DNA from: Prosopocoilus inquinatus
Lineage: Eukaryota > Arthropoda > Insecta > Coleoptera > Lucanidae
DNA: 64,000 bases
Direction of reading: 5' to 3'
Assembly (NCBI GenBank): GCA_036172665.1
Contig: CM069877.1
Coordinates: forward strand, 26,995,001-27,059,000
In this document: piece by piece, positions 1 to 10,683 of the stretch
Position numbering within the stretch: the first letter of the stretch is position 1
How the letters are laid out: each line of letters starts with the position of its first letter
Position numbers and translations under genes: made by a program
Notes under the pieces: model-generated
Told to the model about the DNA's origin: nothing
Databases searched by the model: none
Seen by the model: only the letters and a program-made list of their open reading frames with translations

Positions 1-17
1 GCTGTTCCTTTATCTGC

Positions 18-3000
18 TTATCCATGGTAAGGGGCTGTCCGGTTGAAGTGGATTACTTTGGGTTTGCCATGGGGGACCTTCTTGATGCGGTAAATGACGT
101 CGTTGATCCGTTTCATCATTTTGTAAGGACCTTCCCAAGAGGTCTGCAGTTTTGGGGCCAGGCCTCGACGTCTTTGGGGGTTATAAAGCCAGACCAGTGC
201 TCCAGGTTGGTATCCCCCGTGTTGAGCGTTGATGTCATAGTGCTCCTTCATTCGATCGCTGGCCGCCTGTATATTGTGACACACTTGGTTGTGGATGTCG
301 TCCATTTTCCTGCGTAATTTGCTCACGTAATCTTCGTCGGCAGAGACTTCGCCAGGCTTCACACCAAACTTCAGGTCCCAGGGCAGTCTTGGCTCTCGCC
401 CGAATACCACTTTCGCTGGAGTCTCCCTTGTTGTCTCATGAACGGACGAGCGGTATGCCATTAGAAACAGGGGAATGTACGTATCCCAGTCCCTCTGATG
501 ATCGGAAACGACCTTTGACAAATGTCGGTTGATGGTTCTGTTGAACTTTTCCACCATTCCGTCCGACTGTGGGTGGACTGCAGTTGTTCTAGTTTTTCGT
601 ACGCCGAGCAGAGTACACACGTTCTTGAACAAGGCCGATTCAAAGTTCCTTCCTTGGTCTGAATGCAGTTCCATAGGTTCACCATACCGACTGATCCATT
701 CCCTGACAAGGACTTCCACAATAGTGACTCCCTCTTGGTTAAATGGGGCGTAAGCTTCAACTCACTTGCTAAAGTAGTCCATTATCACGACGACGTACTT
801 GTTTCCACCATTCGTTTCTGGAGACGGGCCGGCTACATCGATGGCAACTCTCTCAATAGGACTTCCAACGTTGTACTGTCTCATGGGGGCCTTGCCTCGC
901 CTGTGGGGACCGTTACTGGCTGCGCAGACTACACATTTTGTGCACCAATCCTTCACGTCTTCCTTGCAATTCACCCAGTAAAATCTTTCGCGCACCTTCT
1001 CCATAGTCTTCTTAACTCCCAGATGCCCTCCCGAAGTTCCATCGTGAAGTTCCCTCAGAACTTCTGGCACCCTTTTCTTGGTAACTGTGTCTTCTGTTCC
1101 ATGCCTTCCTGATTCTCTATGCTTCGTCTCAGAAGACCACGATCCAACACTATGGAGTCCCACTGCGCCCAGTAAGATTTTACGGACGGTGCACATGGTG
1201 CTACCTCTTCCCAGGTAGGCCTCGGGTCCCTGCTTTTCCACTCTGGCACTAATTTCAAATCCGGGTCGTTCTCCTGGTCTCTTCGCAGTTCTTCGCCTTG
1301 CCATTTGTCGTCAGCAATGGCTGTCCTCGCAGTCGTGGCTATTTTCTCGTCCAAACGACTACAGTGCTTACAGTCTTCGACACAGGGTCTTCTCGACAAA
1401 GCATCGGCTAGTTCCTGCTCGATACTGAATTTCAAAATCGTACTCCAGAAGTCGTTCAATCCATCGTGCAACTTGCCCTTCTGGGTTCTTGAAACGGGGA
1501 AGCTATTTTAGAGCGGCATGGTCGGTCCTCAGGAGGAAGCGTCTGCCATACAAGTACTTGTAGAAATATTCTATCGTTTTTACGATGGCTAGCAATTCCC
1601 TTCTTGTGACGCAATAGATTCGTTCCGGCTTTGATAGGACTTTACTGAAGTAGCCGATCACCTTTTCTTGCCCGTCTTGTATCTGGGAAAGTACGCCACC
1701 AATCCCAACGTTGCTAGCATCTGTGTCCACGACAAACTTGCCTTCCGGGTGAGGATAACTCAGAATAGGAGCACTAATCAAGTACTGCTTTAGTTGTTCA
1801 AAACCAATTTGACACTGTTGGTCCCATTCAAATGGACGACCATCTTCAGTGAGTTTTGTCAACGGCTTAGCAATGTCTGCAAATCCAGGAACGTAGCGCC
1901 GATAGTAAGTGCTCAGGCCAAGGAAACTCATTATTAGGCGTTTATTTCTGGGAGTTGGCCAGTCTTTCACCACCTGAATCTTCACAGGGTCCACGGCGAT
2001 TCCATTTCCATTAACATTGTGCCCCAGGTAATTCACTTCCTTCTGGAACAGGTGGCACTTCTTGAGGCTAAGCTTTAGTCCAGCTCCGCGAAGCCGCTGG
2101 AACACCTCTTCCAGGTTCCTCAAGTGGTCGTCGAACGTCTTTCCCACGACAATTATGTCGTCAAGGTACACCATGCACGTTGTCCAGGACAGACCTTTCA
2201 GAACCGTCTCCATTAACCTCTCGAATGTCGCTGGGGCATTACATAACCCGAATGGCATGACTGTGAACTGCCACAAACCCATACCAATGGAAAACGCCGT
2301 CTTTTCTCGATCTTCAGGCGCCAGCTCCACTTGCCAATATCCACTTTTTAAGTCCAAAGTTGAGATCTTTTAGCCGGCCAGGGTGTCCAGGGTATCATCA
2401 ATCCGTGGCAGGGGATAGCTGTCCTTCTTGGTGACATTGTTGAGTAACCGGTAGTCTACACAGAACGTGGTGGATCCATCCTTTTTCTTTACAAGCACTA
2501 CTGGTGACGCCCACGGATTGCTTGATGGTTCTATTACATTATCCTTTTCCATCTCGCGAATAATGCGTTCCGCTTCCTCACGCTTCGCCAACGGTAATCG
2601 CCTTGGAGCTTGACGGATAGGTCTTTCTTCTCCAGTCTCTATTTTGTGTTGCACGACATCAGTTCTTCCCTTGGATCCATTTTCTACCTCGAATACATCT
2701 TGATATTGGCCGATCAGATTCTTTGCTTTTGTCTTCTGGTCTGGAGTCAATTCCTGGGCTGTTGACATAACCATTTCCCATAATTTCGTTTGGACATTTG
2801 CTTCAAGTTGGCGGGAGATGGAGGACACCATGGTGCTGCTTCCCAAGATGGTTCCTTTCTTAATATTGACGGAGAAACAATTGACGTTCATCAGGCGGAC
2901 AGGTACTTCCTTCTTCGCCGTCAACAACATTTTCCCAACGAGGACTCCTCTTCCAATCCTCTGATCATCAGTATTAGGTTCAACCATAATGACTTGCCCA

Positions 3001-3614
3001 TCTTGAAAAACACCGTCCAGTTTTGCGTCGACGATAACCTCAGTCCTGCTGGGTAATATAACGTCTTCAGCGAGGACTACTCGAGCGGCCACGTCTCCTC
3101 GTTGAGGTAGAACCAACTCCTCATTATTGACCGCCATCACGCCACGCTGTAAGTCCAATTGGAACCCGTAAGCACACATGACGTCCATGCCCAAAATTGT
3201 CTCGTCCTCTATGTCTGCCACCAGTGCACGGTGTTTTATTGGAGTTGAACCAATGGTGATGATAACCTCTACTTCACCGTGGACAGTTGCTGATGTTCCA
3301 GTTTTCAGTCTCCACTTGGTCGGCTCGGTGCATCCAGATGACTTAATGACGTCGGGTCTTAGGATGGTCTTCGTCGCACCCGTATCCAATAGCATGGTGT
3401 GAGGAATGTCATCAATGGTAACATCCACGAAGACACTGCTGGTTAACTGCCGTAGGGATATTACTTGTTTGGATTTCGTCTTTGGGGCCCTTTGACTACG
3501 GGTCGACGTTCGCCCCTCTGCACCGACCCGGCTTAGTTTAACTGTGGCTTCCTTGGATCCTGTCTGGGCTTTGGACATCGCCTGCGAACATGTCCTTCCT
3601 CCTGGCAATTCCAA
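18..3614 (-). pseudogene. pol: gypsy pol: protease, RT, RNase H, integrase (broken)
   Basis: One pol frame runs nearly the whole length on the minus strand. Protease has LLDTGA (about 3380-3400). RT shows FCVDYR, then MPFGLCNAPATF and the catalytic YLDDI (about 2150-2170). RNase H starts at VVDTDAS. Integrase has the HHCC zinc finger (HDGTSGGH ... CTKCVVC), core Asp in IDVAGP and in HSDQG, and the Glu in DGMVEKFNR. Breaks: TAA at 2370-2372 inside RT, TAG at 1503-1505 and TGA at 762-764, the last two at positions where relatives carry Trp. A frameshift near 1405 (after RNase H, before ADALSRR) is compensated near 1100. The opening at 3614 overlaps the gag frame by about 80 bases, as expected for ribosomal frameshifting. 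Not functional as it stands. Confidence 0.9.
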
Positions 3615-4297
3615 CGCACCAGCGGCTTCTTCTGCTTGAAGATCTGTTCCACAATGCGGCGCACAACCCCGGCGGTGGTATACATTCTCAATGGCTGCTG
3701 GTTGTCTGGGTCACGGATTCCATCTATGAAGGTCTGCACCGTCAAACATTTGAGGAATTCAACAGGAGCTGTGGGATATGCCAACTGGGCCAGACGCGCT
3801 ACGTCCGCTTCGAATTCCTGAAGACTTTCTCCGGATTTCTGACAGCGATTCCTCAACTGCGCATGGTATACCTCGATCAGATGGGCCTGTCCGTAACGCA
3901 TTTCCATCCTATTCACCAGCTTGTCGAAGTCTTCTTGTTCCTCTGGCGGCATCGTCTGTAGTACATTGATAGCGTCCCCTCTCAAGGCCATAATTAACGA
4001 AGTGGCTTTTTCGCTGGCCGTCCATTTGTTCACCTTTGAAGTTGTTTGTTTGAAGTAGTTGGGCCAAGAAGACTTTCCATCGAACGTTGGTGGTTTTCTT
4101 TTCAATTTCGAATTTTTTGCTGGTCCTTCCACAATTCGGGTTTCATTATTTTCTAGTGTTTCTACCGATGGCTGATCCTCGAACACTCGCAACCCCGCCA
4201 TGATTTGTTCCAAATTTTTGATTTTGTTATCCTGCTGGAATATTATTTCTTCCACATTTTCTTGCAGGTTCCTTGTTTCTTCCGATATTTTTACCAC
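3533..4297 (-). pseudogene. gag: gypsy Gag, capsid and nucleocapsid part
   Basis: About 254 codons of the main structural protein. The retrotransposon-Gag signature is visible: FDGKSSWPNYFKQ, the WTASEKATSLIMALRG block, and a segment around YGQAHLIEVYHAQLRNR. At the C-terminus lies a zinc knuckle of the CX2CX4HX4C type, [13 protein letters not shown], but the first Cys is replaced by Arg (RWNC). Two lines upstream of 4297 the frame is lost: continuing the same frame meets a TAG near 4318, while the coiled-coil repeats continue in another frame. The first codon at 4297 is GTG and is not a real start; translation would have begun at the ATG at 4924. The 3' end overlaps the pol frame. Confidence 0.85.
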
Positions 4298-4317
4298 TAG
4301 TTTATCTTCGAGTCCTT

Positions 4318-4716
4318 TTTGTTTGTTCTACAAAATTTTCGTCGAAATTTCTAGATTGCTCTCGAAATTTCTCGTCTAAGTCTCTAGATTGTTCCAACAA
4401 TTTATTTTGTAATTTGTCGAAATTTCCAGATTGTTCTAGAAGCTTTTCCTCTAAATGTCTGGATTGTTCTCGAAGCTTCTCTAAATTTCCAGACTGTTCT
4501 TAAAACTTCTCGTCCAAATTTCTGGATTGTTCTCGAAGTTCGTCCTTGAAATTTCCAGATTGTTCTCGAAGTTCATCCTTGAAATTTCCAGATTGTTCTA
4601 GAAACTTCTCGTCCAAATTTCTGGATTGTTCTCGAAGTTCATTCTTGAAATTTCCAGATTGTTCTAGAAGCTTTTCCTCTAAATTTCTGGACTGTTCTCG
4701 AAGTTCATCTCATTCA
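4318..4716 (-). repeat. 33-bp tandem array coding for hendecad coiled coil in Gag
   Basis: About a dozen imperfect 33-bp units. On the minus strand each codes for an 11-residue unit alternating between types such as EQSGNFKDELR and EQSRNLDEKFL. An 11-residue period with hydrophobic positions (N-L/F, L, F/L) is a hendecad coiled coil. It lies between the SAP-like start and the capsid of the gypsy Gag. A TAA replaces a Leu codon near 4500, and frameshifts flank the array, so this copy is broken. The plus-strand open frames over this stretch are its antisense shadow. Confidence 0.8.
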
Positions 4717-4750
4717 TTCATTTCAGGATTTTATTAAAATCGACGGGACC

Positions 4751-4924
4751 TCACGAAATTTCGAAAAGGAACGTCTCTGGATCTTCACCAGCTGTCAACA
4801 AATCGCATCGGAGACGCTGTTGAAGTGCGCCTTTCAAAGCACAGGTTTCTAACTCTCGTTCTTCCAATTCGGTTATTAATTCGGCCACTTTTAAGTCTTT
4901 CAACAACACTTTTCTCGTAGCCAT
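4751..4924 (-). pseudogene. Gag N-terminus with SAP-like domain
   Basis: A 57-codon frame from ATG at 4924 to TGA at 4751. Its start, LKDLKVAELITELEERELET followed by CALKGALQQRLR, matches the SAP motif (two short helices, pattern LKV-EL--EL--R-L-T---K--L--RL), a domain that binds DNA in chromatin proteins. It is followed by an acidic GEDPETFLFE segment. The position, about 100 bases after the primer-binding site, makes this the Gag initiation codon. A TGA plus a frameshift separates it from the coiled-coil array, so I read it as the broken N-terminus of one Gag rather than as a separate gene. The SAP call is by motif only. Confidence 0.7.
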
Positions 4925-5002
4925 TGTTTTTTTCCGATACTGTACTTATTTAATAATCTGATTAAATTTAATTTACTTTAAATTGTTTATTTATTTGCAC
5001 AG

Positions 5003-5020
5003 ACCCGCACACCGACACCA
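5003..5020 (-). other. primer-binding site of the gypsy element
   Basis: On the minus strand TGGTGTCGGTGTGCGGGT begins one base after the LTR end (TG/CA boundary at 5022). A TGG start next to the 5' LTR is the expected site for the 3' CCA end of a primer tRNA. The TGGTGTC start resembles a leucine tRNA end, but the following bases do not settle the tRNA. Confidence 0.55.
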
Positions 5021-5021
5021 C

Positions 5022-5190
5022 TGTTACGTTTCTAGGGTTTAAATTAATTTATTTAAACGAATAAAACACCGTAAAAACTTAACCGTAATTTAATAATGCT
5101 TTAACAATGTAATTTATTTGTAACAATTTATTTACACACTAAATCTAACTTCAATTCTTTGATCTTCCTCTGGTGTTACTTTTGGGTGAC
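5022..5190 (-). repeat. gypsy 5' LTR, part next to the primer site
   Basis: The LTR starts on the plus strand with TGTTACGTTTCTAGGG, directly beside the primer-binding site, and is AT-rich. It is cut by the Harbinger insertion: the CTG at 5191-5193 is repeated at 20155-20157, and the LTR should resume at 20158. The partner LTR is outside the window, so I cannot compare the two. Confidence 0.65.
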
Positions 5191-5193
5191 CTG

Positions 5194-5330
5194 GGGCCTA
5201 TTGCATAAAAGTAAATTTACAAATTACAGGTGATATTTCTTTACAAGTTGTAAAAATTTCGGTTGCAGGCGTTGCACAAATAAATAGTACAAATTTGTAA
5301 GTCCCTATGAAACTTACAATCTTACAGGAG
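5194..5330 (+). repeat. Harbinger left terminal inverted repeat
   Basis: About 135 bases match the reverse complement of 20020-20154: the first 10 exactly, then AAAAGTA, TACAAATT, TTACAGG and GTTGCACAAATAA in the same order with small indels. The word TTACAGG recurs through the arm, a plausible transposase or Myb-protein binding repeat. Confidence 0.8.
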
Positions 5331-5459
5331 AATTCTTATTATTTTACAGGTGACAAATTACATTTCTACATACAATAGTAAAATTGTAATGCATATTAAA
5401 CGTACCTCGTTAGGCGTGTTATTTTTTTTACAAAATTACATTTAATTCAATTAGAGAAT

Positions 5460-6475
5460 ATGTGGAATAGTTCTTCTGATGAAGATGATGATCTGCAGCA
5501 ACAGGGCGCGAGGAATATTATTCAACGCAGAGCAAGAACATTTAGGGCAAGAATTAATTGTACATTTCCAAGTAATTTTGAAGTCAATGAACGCTTTCGA
5601 AAGTCCATGATAAAGCTTGAGGAATTGTTAAATGTGATTGGTGGTAGATTGACATGTCAAACAGCAAGAAATCATGCACTTTCTTCTAAACAACGGTTGT
5701 GTATTACTCTGCATTGGCTTGGAAATGGAGGGCAGTATCATGGTATTTCTGACATGCACGGGGTAGATAAATCCACCGTTTGTCGAGTTGTTCATACTGT
5801 AGTAAAAGCAGTAAATGAGATCCTGTTCCCTCGTGTAGTAGATTGGCCAGATAATACAGTAGAGGTAGTGCAGAAATTTTATAGAATTGCACAAATGCCA
5901 AATGTCATTGGCTGTGTAAATGGAACTCTGATTAATATTGATGCACTGCATCAAAATGAAACACAGTTTGTTGATCGACCCGGAAAGCAATCCTTGAATT
6001 GTATGGTTGTTTGTGGGACAGACTGTACATTTTACTATATCAGCGCTAAATGGCCAGGGAGCGTTCATGATAGTAGAATTCTCAAGAATAGTTCATTACA
6101 TCGACGTATGGAAGGAGGGTGGCGCCGGAAGGTGCAATTATTTTAGGAGACTCGGGATATCCTTTATTAGAATGGCTGATAACTCCTACAGGTCGAAATG
6201 TAGAGGATCCAGCTGTTGCAAGATTTAATAGGAAGCATAAATCTACACGAAGACTAGTAGAAAATTCTATAGGAATCCTGAAGGAAAAAAAGTTTCCCTG
6301 CCTGAACTTCCTCCGTTTACAGCCAGTCTTTGCAGGAGAAGTATTTAAATGTAGCGCTGCATTAAGTAACTTTTTGAGGACGAACGATGTATTACGCCTT
6401 CCCCCAGAGAAGAGAAAAAAAAGGCACAAAATTTTTATTATCGCTACGTCCGTGGGCACCACAGAGGAAGGGTAA
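5460..6475 (+). pseudogene. HARBI1-like DDE transposase of Harbinger (frameshifted)
   Basis: A DDE_4-type nuclease of about 340 codons. The N-terminal region carries the helix-turn-helix (LCITLHWLGNGGQYHGISDM, then VDKSTVCRVVH). The catalytic core reads VIGCVNGTLINID, where the family has G-x-x-D-G: the first catalytic Asp is replaced by Asn. The second Asp is present in GSVHDSRIL and the Glu in LVENSIGILK. The first frame ends at 6146; the protein continues in another plus frame from about 6110 (ILGDSGYPLL), so a frameshift lies near 6110. It starts at the ATG at 5460, about 270 bases inside the element. Both the D-to-N change and the frameshift argue that this copy is dead. Confidence 0.88.
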
Positions 6476-7762
6476 CAAATTGGGTCGTCGGTTATTACGC
6501 GTGGTCGTGATAGACCAATAGATGATACGCTCACCTGCGTAGCAAAATTACCTTGTGGTAACGTAGTGTGTGTCCACTCCGGTAGGGCGGTATGGATCTT
6601 GAATGGGACAACACAAACCCCTGACTCAGCTAGCTCAAATGCAGACGATCGAAGAGCAATAATTCGTAGGTACGTTGGTATAACGTTCATAAAAGAAAAT
6701 GATCCGGGGCGCCAGCCAAGTGAAGCAAGTCAGGTATAATACACAAAATCCCACTGGAGTACTTGGCATCAACAGTAAGTAGTCCACAATACTCACCCCC
6801 CCCCCCCCAAATGAAAGCAGACTCGTCAAAAAAAATACACCCATTTATTAAAATATAAGGACGTGGTGTCAAATGCAATTTGTTGTAAAATTGTTCTGAG
6901 CAATAGAATATATTAAGCAATAGTCTAATGGTACCCAGATAGTACCCACAACATAAACCAAAATATTTACAATTTCTTTAAAATGGTCAGATTTTGGAAT
7001 TGCAGAAGCTTCACAAACTTTATGTACAAATACACGTATGGGCATGTAAGCACCATAAAAGAAGGTAATGAAATTACACAACAATACGTAACTGACAAAC
7101 ATCGGTGTGACAAACATGAGTCAAAAGGAAATCGTTACATTTGGATCTTCGTTAAAAATTTCAAAAACCACGGAGCGAAAAAAATTTAATGTGTACCGGA
7201 AAATATTAGCGACGGCGACAAGGTTAAGTGTACCTGTGACAGCCAGCTGGAGATGGAATGGGGCCCGACAGATGGCGCTCCCTCCTCCGGTCTTGCCGTG
7301 ATGCCAATTTTTCGTAGCTGGTGGCGGAAATTAGCGCGCCGGAAGTAAAATGGCGGTCCTCGACCATGCCGTTAACCTCGACTCCAAGTGGTTTGGAAAC
7401 GGAAACGAAGCAATCCCGTGGACTTTTCCACGATTAAAAACGCCACATCAACGATGAGAAACGTATGACAAAATTACGTATGTACAAGAAGCCTAAAAGA
7501 AAAGAAAAGAAAACCCACGCTAGCCAAACGCTAACACGTGCCGACAAACAACTTACCGTAAAACGACTTTAAACTACACTTGCGAACAAATACCACAAAC
7601 TATGGTACGAAATGAACGTATCAACGCATCGGGAATACAGAAATGGCCGGAAAAAAAAGCGGTCGCTGAGTACTACTACACAACACGAACGTAACAATGA
7701 ATACGAATGACTTCCAGTACCGCTCCGAAAACCTAATAAAATGAAAACAAGGTGGCCAATAG
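6476..7762. other. Harbinger interior, non-coding
   Basis: No supported coding region. It holds a 13-C run near 6796-6808, AT-rich sequence, and a GC-richer patch around 7230-7400 (GGCGCTCCCTCCTCCGG and similar). Short open frames here have no recognisable motif. Confidence 0.5.
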
Positions 7763-7802
7763 CCCGAAACCAAAGATTAGAGAGTTAAAAAGATAGGAAA
7801 CG
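7763..7802 (+). repeat. P element left TSD and terminal inverted repeat
   Basis: The 8-bp duplication CCCGAAAC is followed by the 32-bp repeat that starts CAAAGATTAG and ends GATAGGAAACG. It matches the right end base for base. Confidence 0.95.
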
Positions 7803-8225
7803 TCGGTAAGAAAAGCATAAGAAATACCGACCAAAAACTGAACGGGTTATAAACATCTGAGTCACTTGAGGGCGCACCCGATCGGTGACTAAAAGCGCGA
7901 AATTTAAATTTTGAAACATTTGTTAATTTTTTTGAAGAAGCAGTTAAAGGTTACTTTATTTAGCAAATAATGTCATTGTTTGAGAAAATTAAAAAAATTA
8001 ATTAATTCTTATGTTTTTTGTGATCACATGAATTAATGAGCCTTAACTAATGCACAGTCAGAAAACAAGGTTTAAATGGAAAAAGAAGTCTTTTCTCAAG
8101 AATAATGTATTATTCAATTTACAAAGTTTTATATAAAGTTACAAACAGTATAAAGTAATTAAATCGGTAACAAACTTATTACTAATACATTTAACACAGG
8201 TATTTAACGATAATAATTTCATATA
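7803..8225. other. P element 3' flank, non-coding
   Basis: Lies between the left P terminal repeat and the inserted mariner. AT-rich with no supported reading frame; presumably the distal part of the P element's 3' untranslated region. Confidence 0.5.
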
Positions 8226-8745
8226 CACCCTGTCCGTTTTTCGAGTACCACTATGGGGATCTCGCTTATCTTAAGAGATACGAAGTTGGTTAAATTAGGG
8301 CAAAGTTGCGCATTTTCGTGCTGAATAATAATCTAAAAAGAAATTTGAAATATCTTCAATAGTTTTGAAGATAACGCAAAAAAACCAAAATTTCTGATTT
8401 TCGTTTTTAATTTTTTTATGATAAACTAATCTTTCTAGACATTTCTAACGAAGACATTATTCAGACACTTTTTTATGGAGAATTCGAATATGTCATACAC
8501 TTTTCAATAAATCTCAAGATGGCGGAGAAACACCTGTCAACTTCATTTTTTCTTATGGACGCCATTTTAGATTTTAATATTATAAGATTAGATTTTCTTT
8601 TTTCTTTACAACGATGTATCACACATGATGGTTCAATCTCACATTTTTGCCAAAAATTCAATTTTTCTTTTTTTTGTCAAGATTGCTTTGGAAAAACAAA
8701 AAACGTTCGTTTGACAGTTTGAACCTATTTTGAGTCTTATCATTT
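8226..8745 (+). repeat. long terminal inverted repeat, left arm of DD41D element
   Basis: Near-identical to the reverse complement of 9985-10514. The last part differs by small indels near the AAAACGTTCGTTTG segment. Open frames present in both arms are mirror images of each other with no known motif; I do not treat them as genes. Confidence 0.9.
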
Positions 8746-8827
8746 ATGTTTGTGCTAAACTAATCGTACTAGATATTTCTAACCAAAATATTATTCAGAC
8801 AGTTCTTTATTGACTATGAAAGTAACA

Positions 8828-9953
8828 TCATAACATGTGTTCAAATTGCCCACCTCCTAATTCTAAACACAGTGCCACTCTTTTCTTGAGATTTGCTATA
8901 GCTCTCGCCACATCCCTCCTTCTAATCTTGTACCTCAGAGTGGTGACAATTCTTTGACGAAGTTCATCAAGGTCGGCTGGCAATGTTTTATAAATATTAT
9001 TTTTCATTGTCCCCCATAAAAAATAGTCTAAGGGAGACATGTCAGGAGACCGCGCCGGCCAGGGTACGTCGCCATTATTAGCAATAACATGGTTGGGGAA
9101 TATTTCCGACAAGCATTCCCTAACCCTCATAGCATTATGGGGCGGTGCGCCATCTTGCTGGAACCAGATGGTGTTCAAACGATGAAGAGGAATGTTGTCG
9201 TCAATAAAATCCGTTAGGAATGTCCTTAGAAAATTGAGGTACCGATCAGCATTTAAAGTCTCTTCGTAAATAAAAGGACCTATTATCGTATCGCCCAATA
9301 AACCGACCCATACATTAAGGCTAAAACGTATTTGTGGTCGCCGTGCTTGAAATTGATGTGGATTTTCAATTGACCAGTAATGTTCATTATGGCGATTAAA
9401 CATTGCTGCATTGGTGAATTTACATTCATCAGACCATATGATGTTATTAAGAAAAGTAGGGTTTTCCTGAATCTTATTATTTACAAACGTGCAAAAAGCT
9501 AACCGTCGTTCATAATCCCCAGGATGAAGTGTTTGAGTAATATGAATTGCCCAAGGTCGATATTTGTGTTTTCTAAGGGTTCTCCAAACAACTTGATGTG
9601 ACGGCAAATTCAGCTGGGCTGCAATTTCCCTTGAGGAAACAGATGGATTGTGTTGCACCTAATTAAGAATTAAATGATGAATACGTATTTTAGTCTTTGT
9701 AATCATGTAAAATGTTTACCACTTGTAAAATTTCCTGTTCATATTCATTGGGCCTATCGCCATATTTCCGTCTAGGTTTCTTAAACGAACCACATTCGCC
9801 CAAGTTTCTATGTAGCAAAGAAAAATAGCTCAAACAAGGTTGTTGCCGCTCAGGATAACGCTGCAAATATTTTGCAGCAGCCACGTGGGTATTTCGATGC
9901 GAAGTGTAGTAAATTTGAATCATATCTCTTTGTTCTTGGCTTGAAAAAGGCAT
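8828..9953 (-). CDS. DD41D mariner-type transposase, two exons
   Basis: Cuts and pastes its element by a DDE/D mechanism. Exon 1 runs 9953-9720 and exon 2 9658-8828, joined across a 61-base intron (9719-9659; GTAAAC ... TTAATTAG). The join is phase 0 and restores a continuous helix-turn-helix passage (EILQV to VQHNPSVSSREIAAQLNLP). The spliced product is 354 residues. Catalytic Asp residues are visible in IIWSDECKF, WFQQDGAPPH and PDMSPLDYFLWG. The second and third are separated by 41 residues, the DD41D class (rosa/VS-like group). No stop or frameshift is present after splicing, so this copy may be able to make protein. The intron is inferred from sequence only. Confidence 0.88.
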
Positions 9954-9984
9954 TTTCGCGATAAAACTAGCGCAAACGTAAAGA

Positions 9985-10514
9985 CAAGACTTGAAATATC
10001 ATCAAACTGTCAAACTTTTGTTCACAACAAACGAACGTTTTTTGTTTTTCCAAAGCATTCTTGGCAAAAAAGGAAAAATTGAATTTTTGGCAAAAATATG
10101 AGATTGAACCATCGCGTGTGATACATCGTTGTAAAGAGAAAAAAAAATCTAATCTCAAAATATTAAAATCCAAAATGGCGTCCATAAGAAAAAATGAAGT
10201 TGACAGGTGTTTCTCCGCCATCTTGAGATTTATTGAAAAGTGTATGACATATTCGAATTCTCCATAAAAAAGTGTCTGAATAATGTCTTCGTTAGAAATG
10301 TCTAGAAAGATTAGTTTATCATAAAAAAATTAAAAACGAAAATCAGAAATTTTGGTTTTTTTGCGTTATCTTCAAAACTATTGAAGATATTTCAAATTTC
10401 TTTTTAGATTATTATTCAGCACGAAAATGCGCAACTTTGCCCTAATTTAACCAACTTCGTATCTCTTAAGATAAGCGAGATCCCCATAGTGGTACTCGAA
10501 AAACGGACAGGGTG
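9985..10514 (-). repeat. long terminal inverted repeat, right arm of DD41D element
   Basis: Inverted counterpart of 8226-8745. It ends with GGACAGGGTG at 10514, followed by the TA duplication. Confidence 0.9.
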
Positions 10515-10683
10515 TATATGATTAAATACTTTTATTCTCTAGTCTACAAGACTATTTTATTTGTCGCTGCCAATTTAATTGTTATAGAATAAACAATTGT
10601 ATAGACTTGTAGAGGGTAAAGGTATTCGATCATATAGTAGTTTTCTTTAGACTAGAGAATTTAAAAAAATCACAGAAATAAAA

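Larger units (their letters stand above)
1..5190 (-). mobile_element. Ty3/gypsy LTR retrotransposon, 5' LTR side
   Basis: Minus-strand LTR retrotransposon. Read on the minus strand the order is 5' LTR (from 5022 upward in plus coordinates), primer-binding site, SAP-like Gag start, coiled-coil repeats, capsid and zinc-knuckle region, protease, reverse transcriptase, RNase H and integrase. The 3' LTR lies beyond the left edge of the window. PR-RT-RH-IN order defines Ty3/gypsy. The copy is old: the pol frame has at least three in-frame stops and two frameshifts. Its 5' LTR is interrupted by the Harbinger element that starts at 5194 and appears to resume at 20158. Confidence 0.9.
8226..10514 (-). 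mobile_element. DD41D mariner-type transposon with long inverted repeats
   Basis: The tips CACCCTGTCCGTTTTTCG (from 8226) and the same sequence inverted (to 10514) are flanked by TA, the duplication used by Tc1/mariner elements. The arms are unusually long, about 520-530 bases each. Between them lies one transposase gene on the minus strand with DD41D spacing. The element is inserted in the 3' part of the P element. Confidence 0.93.

Noticed and set aside
4273..4737. Plus-strand frames with repeating FPDCSRS units, looking like a Cys-Ser repeat protein.
   Set aside because: They are the antisense of the 33-bp coiled-coil array of Gag on the minus strand.
8473..10267. Paired open frames of 60-84 codons in both arms of the DD41D element.
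   Set aside because: They are mirror images created by the inverted repeats and carry no motif.
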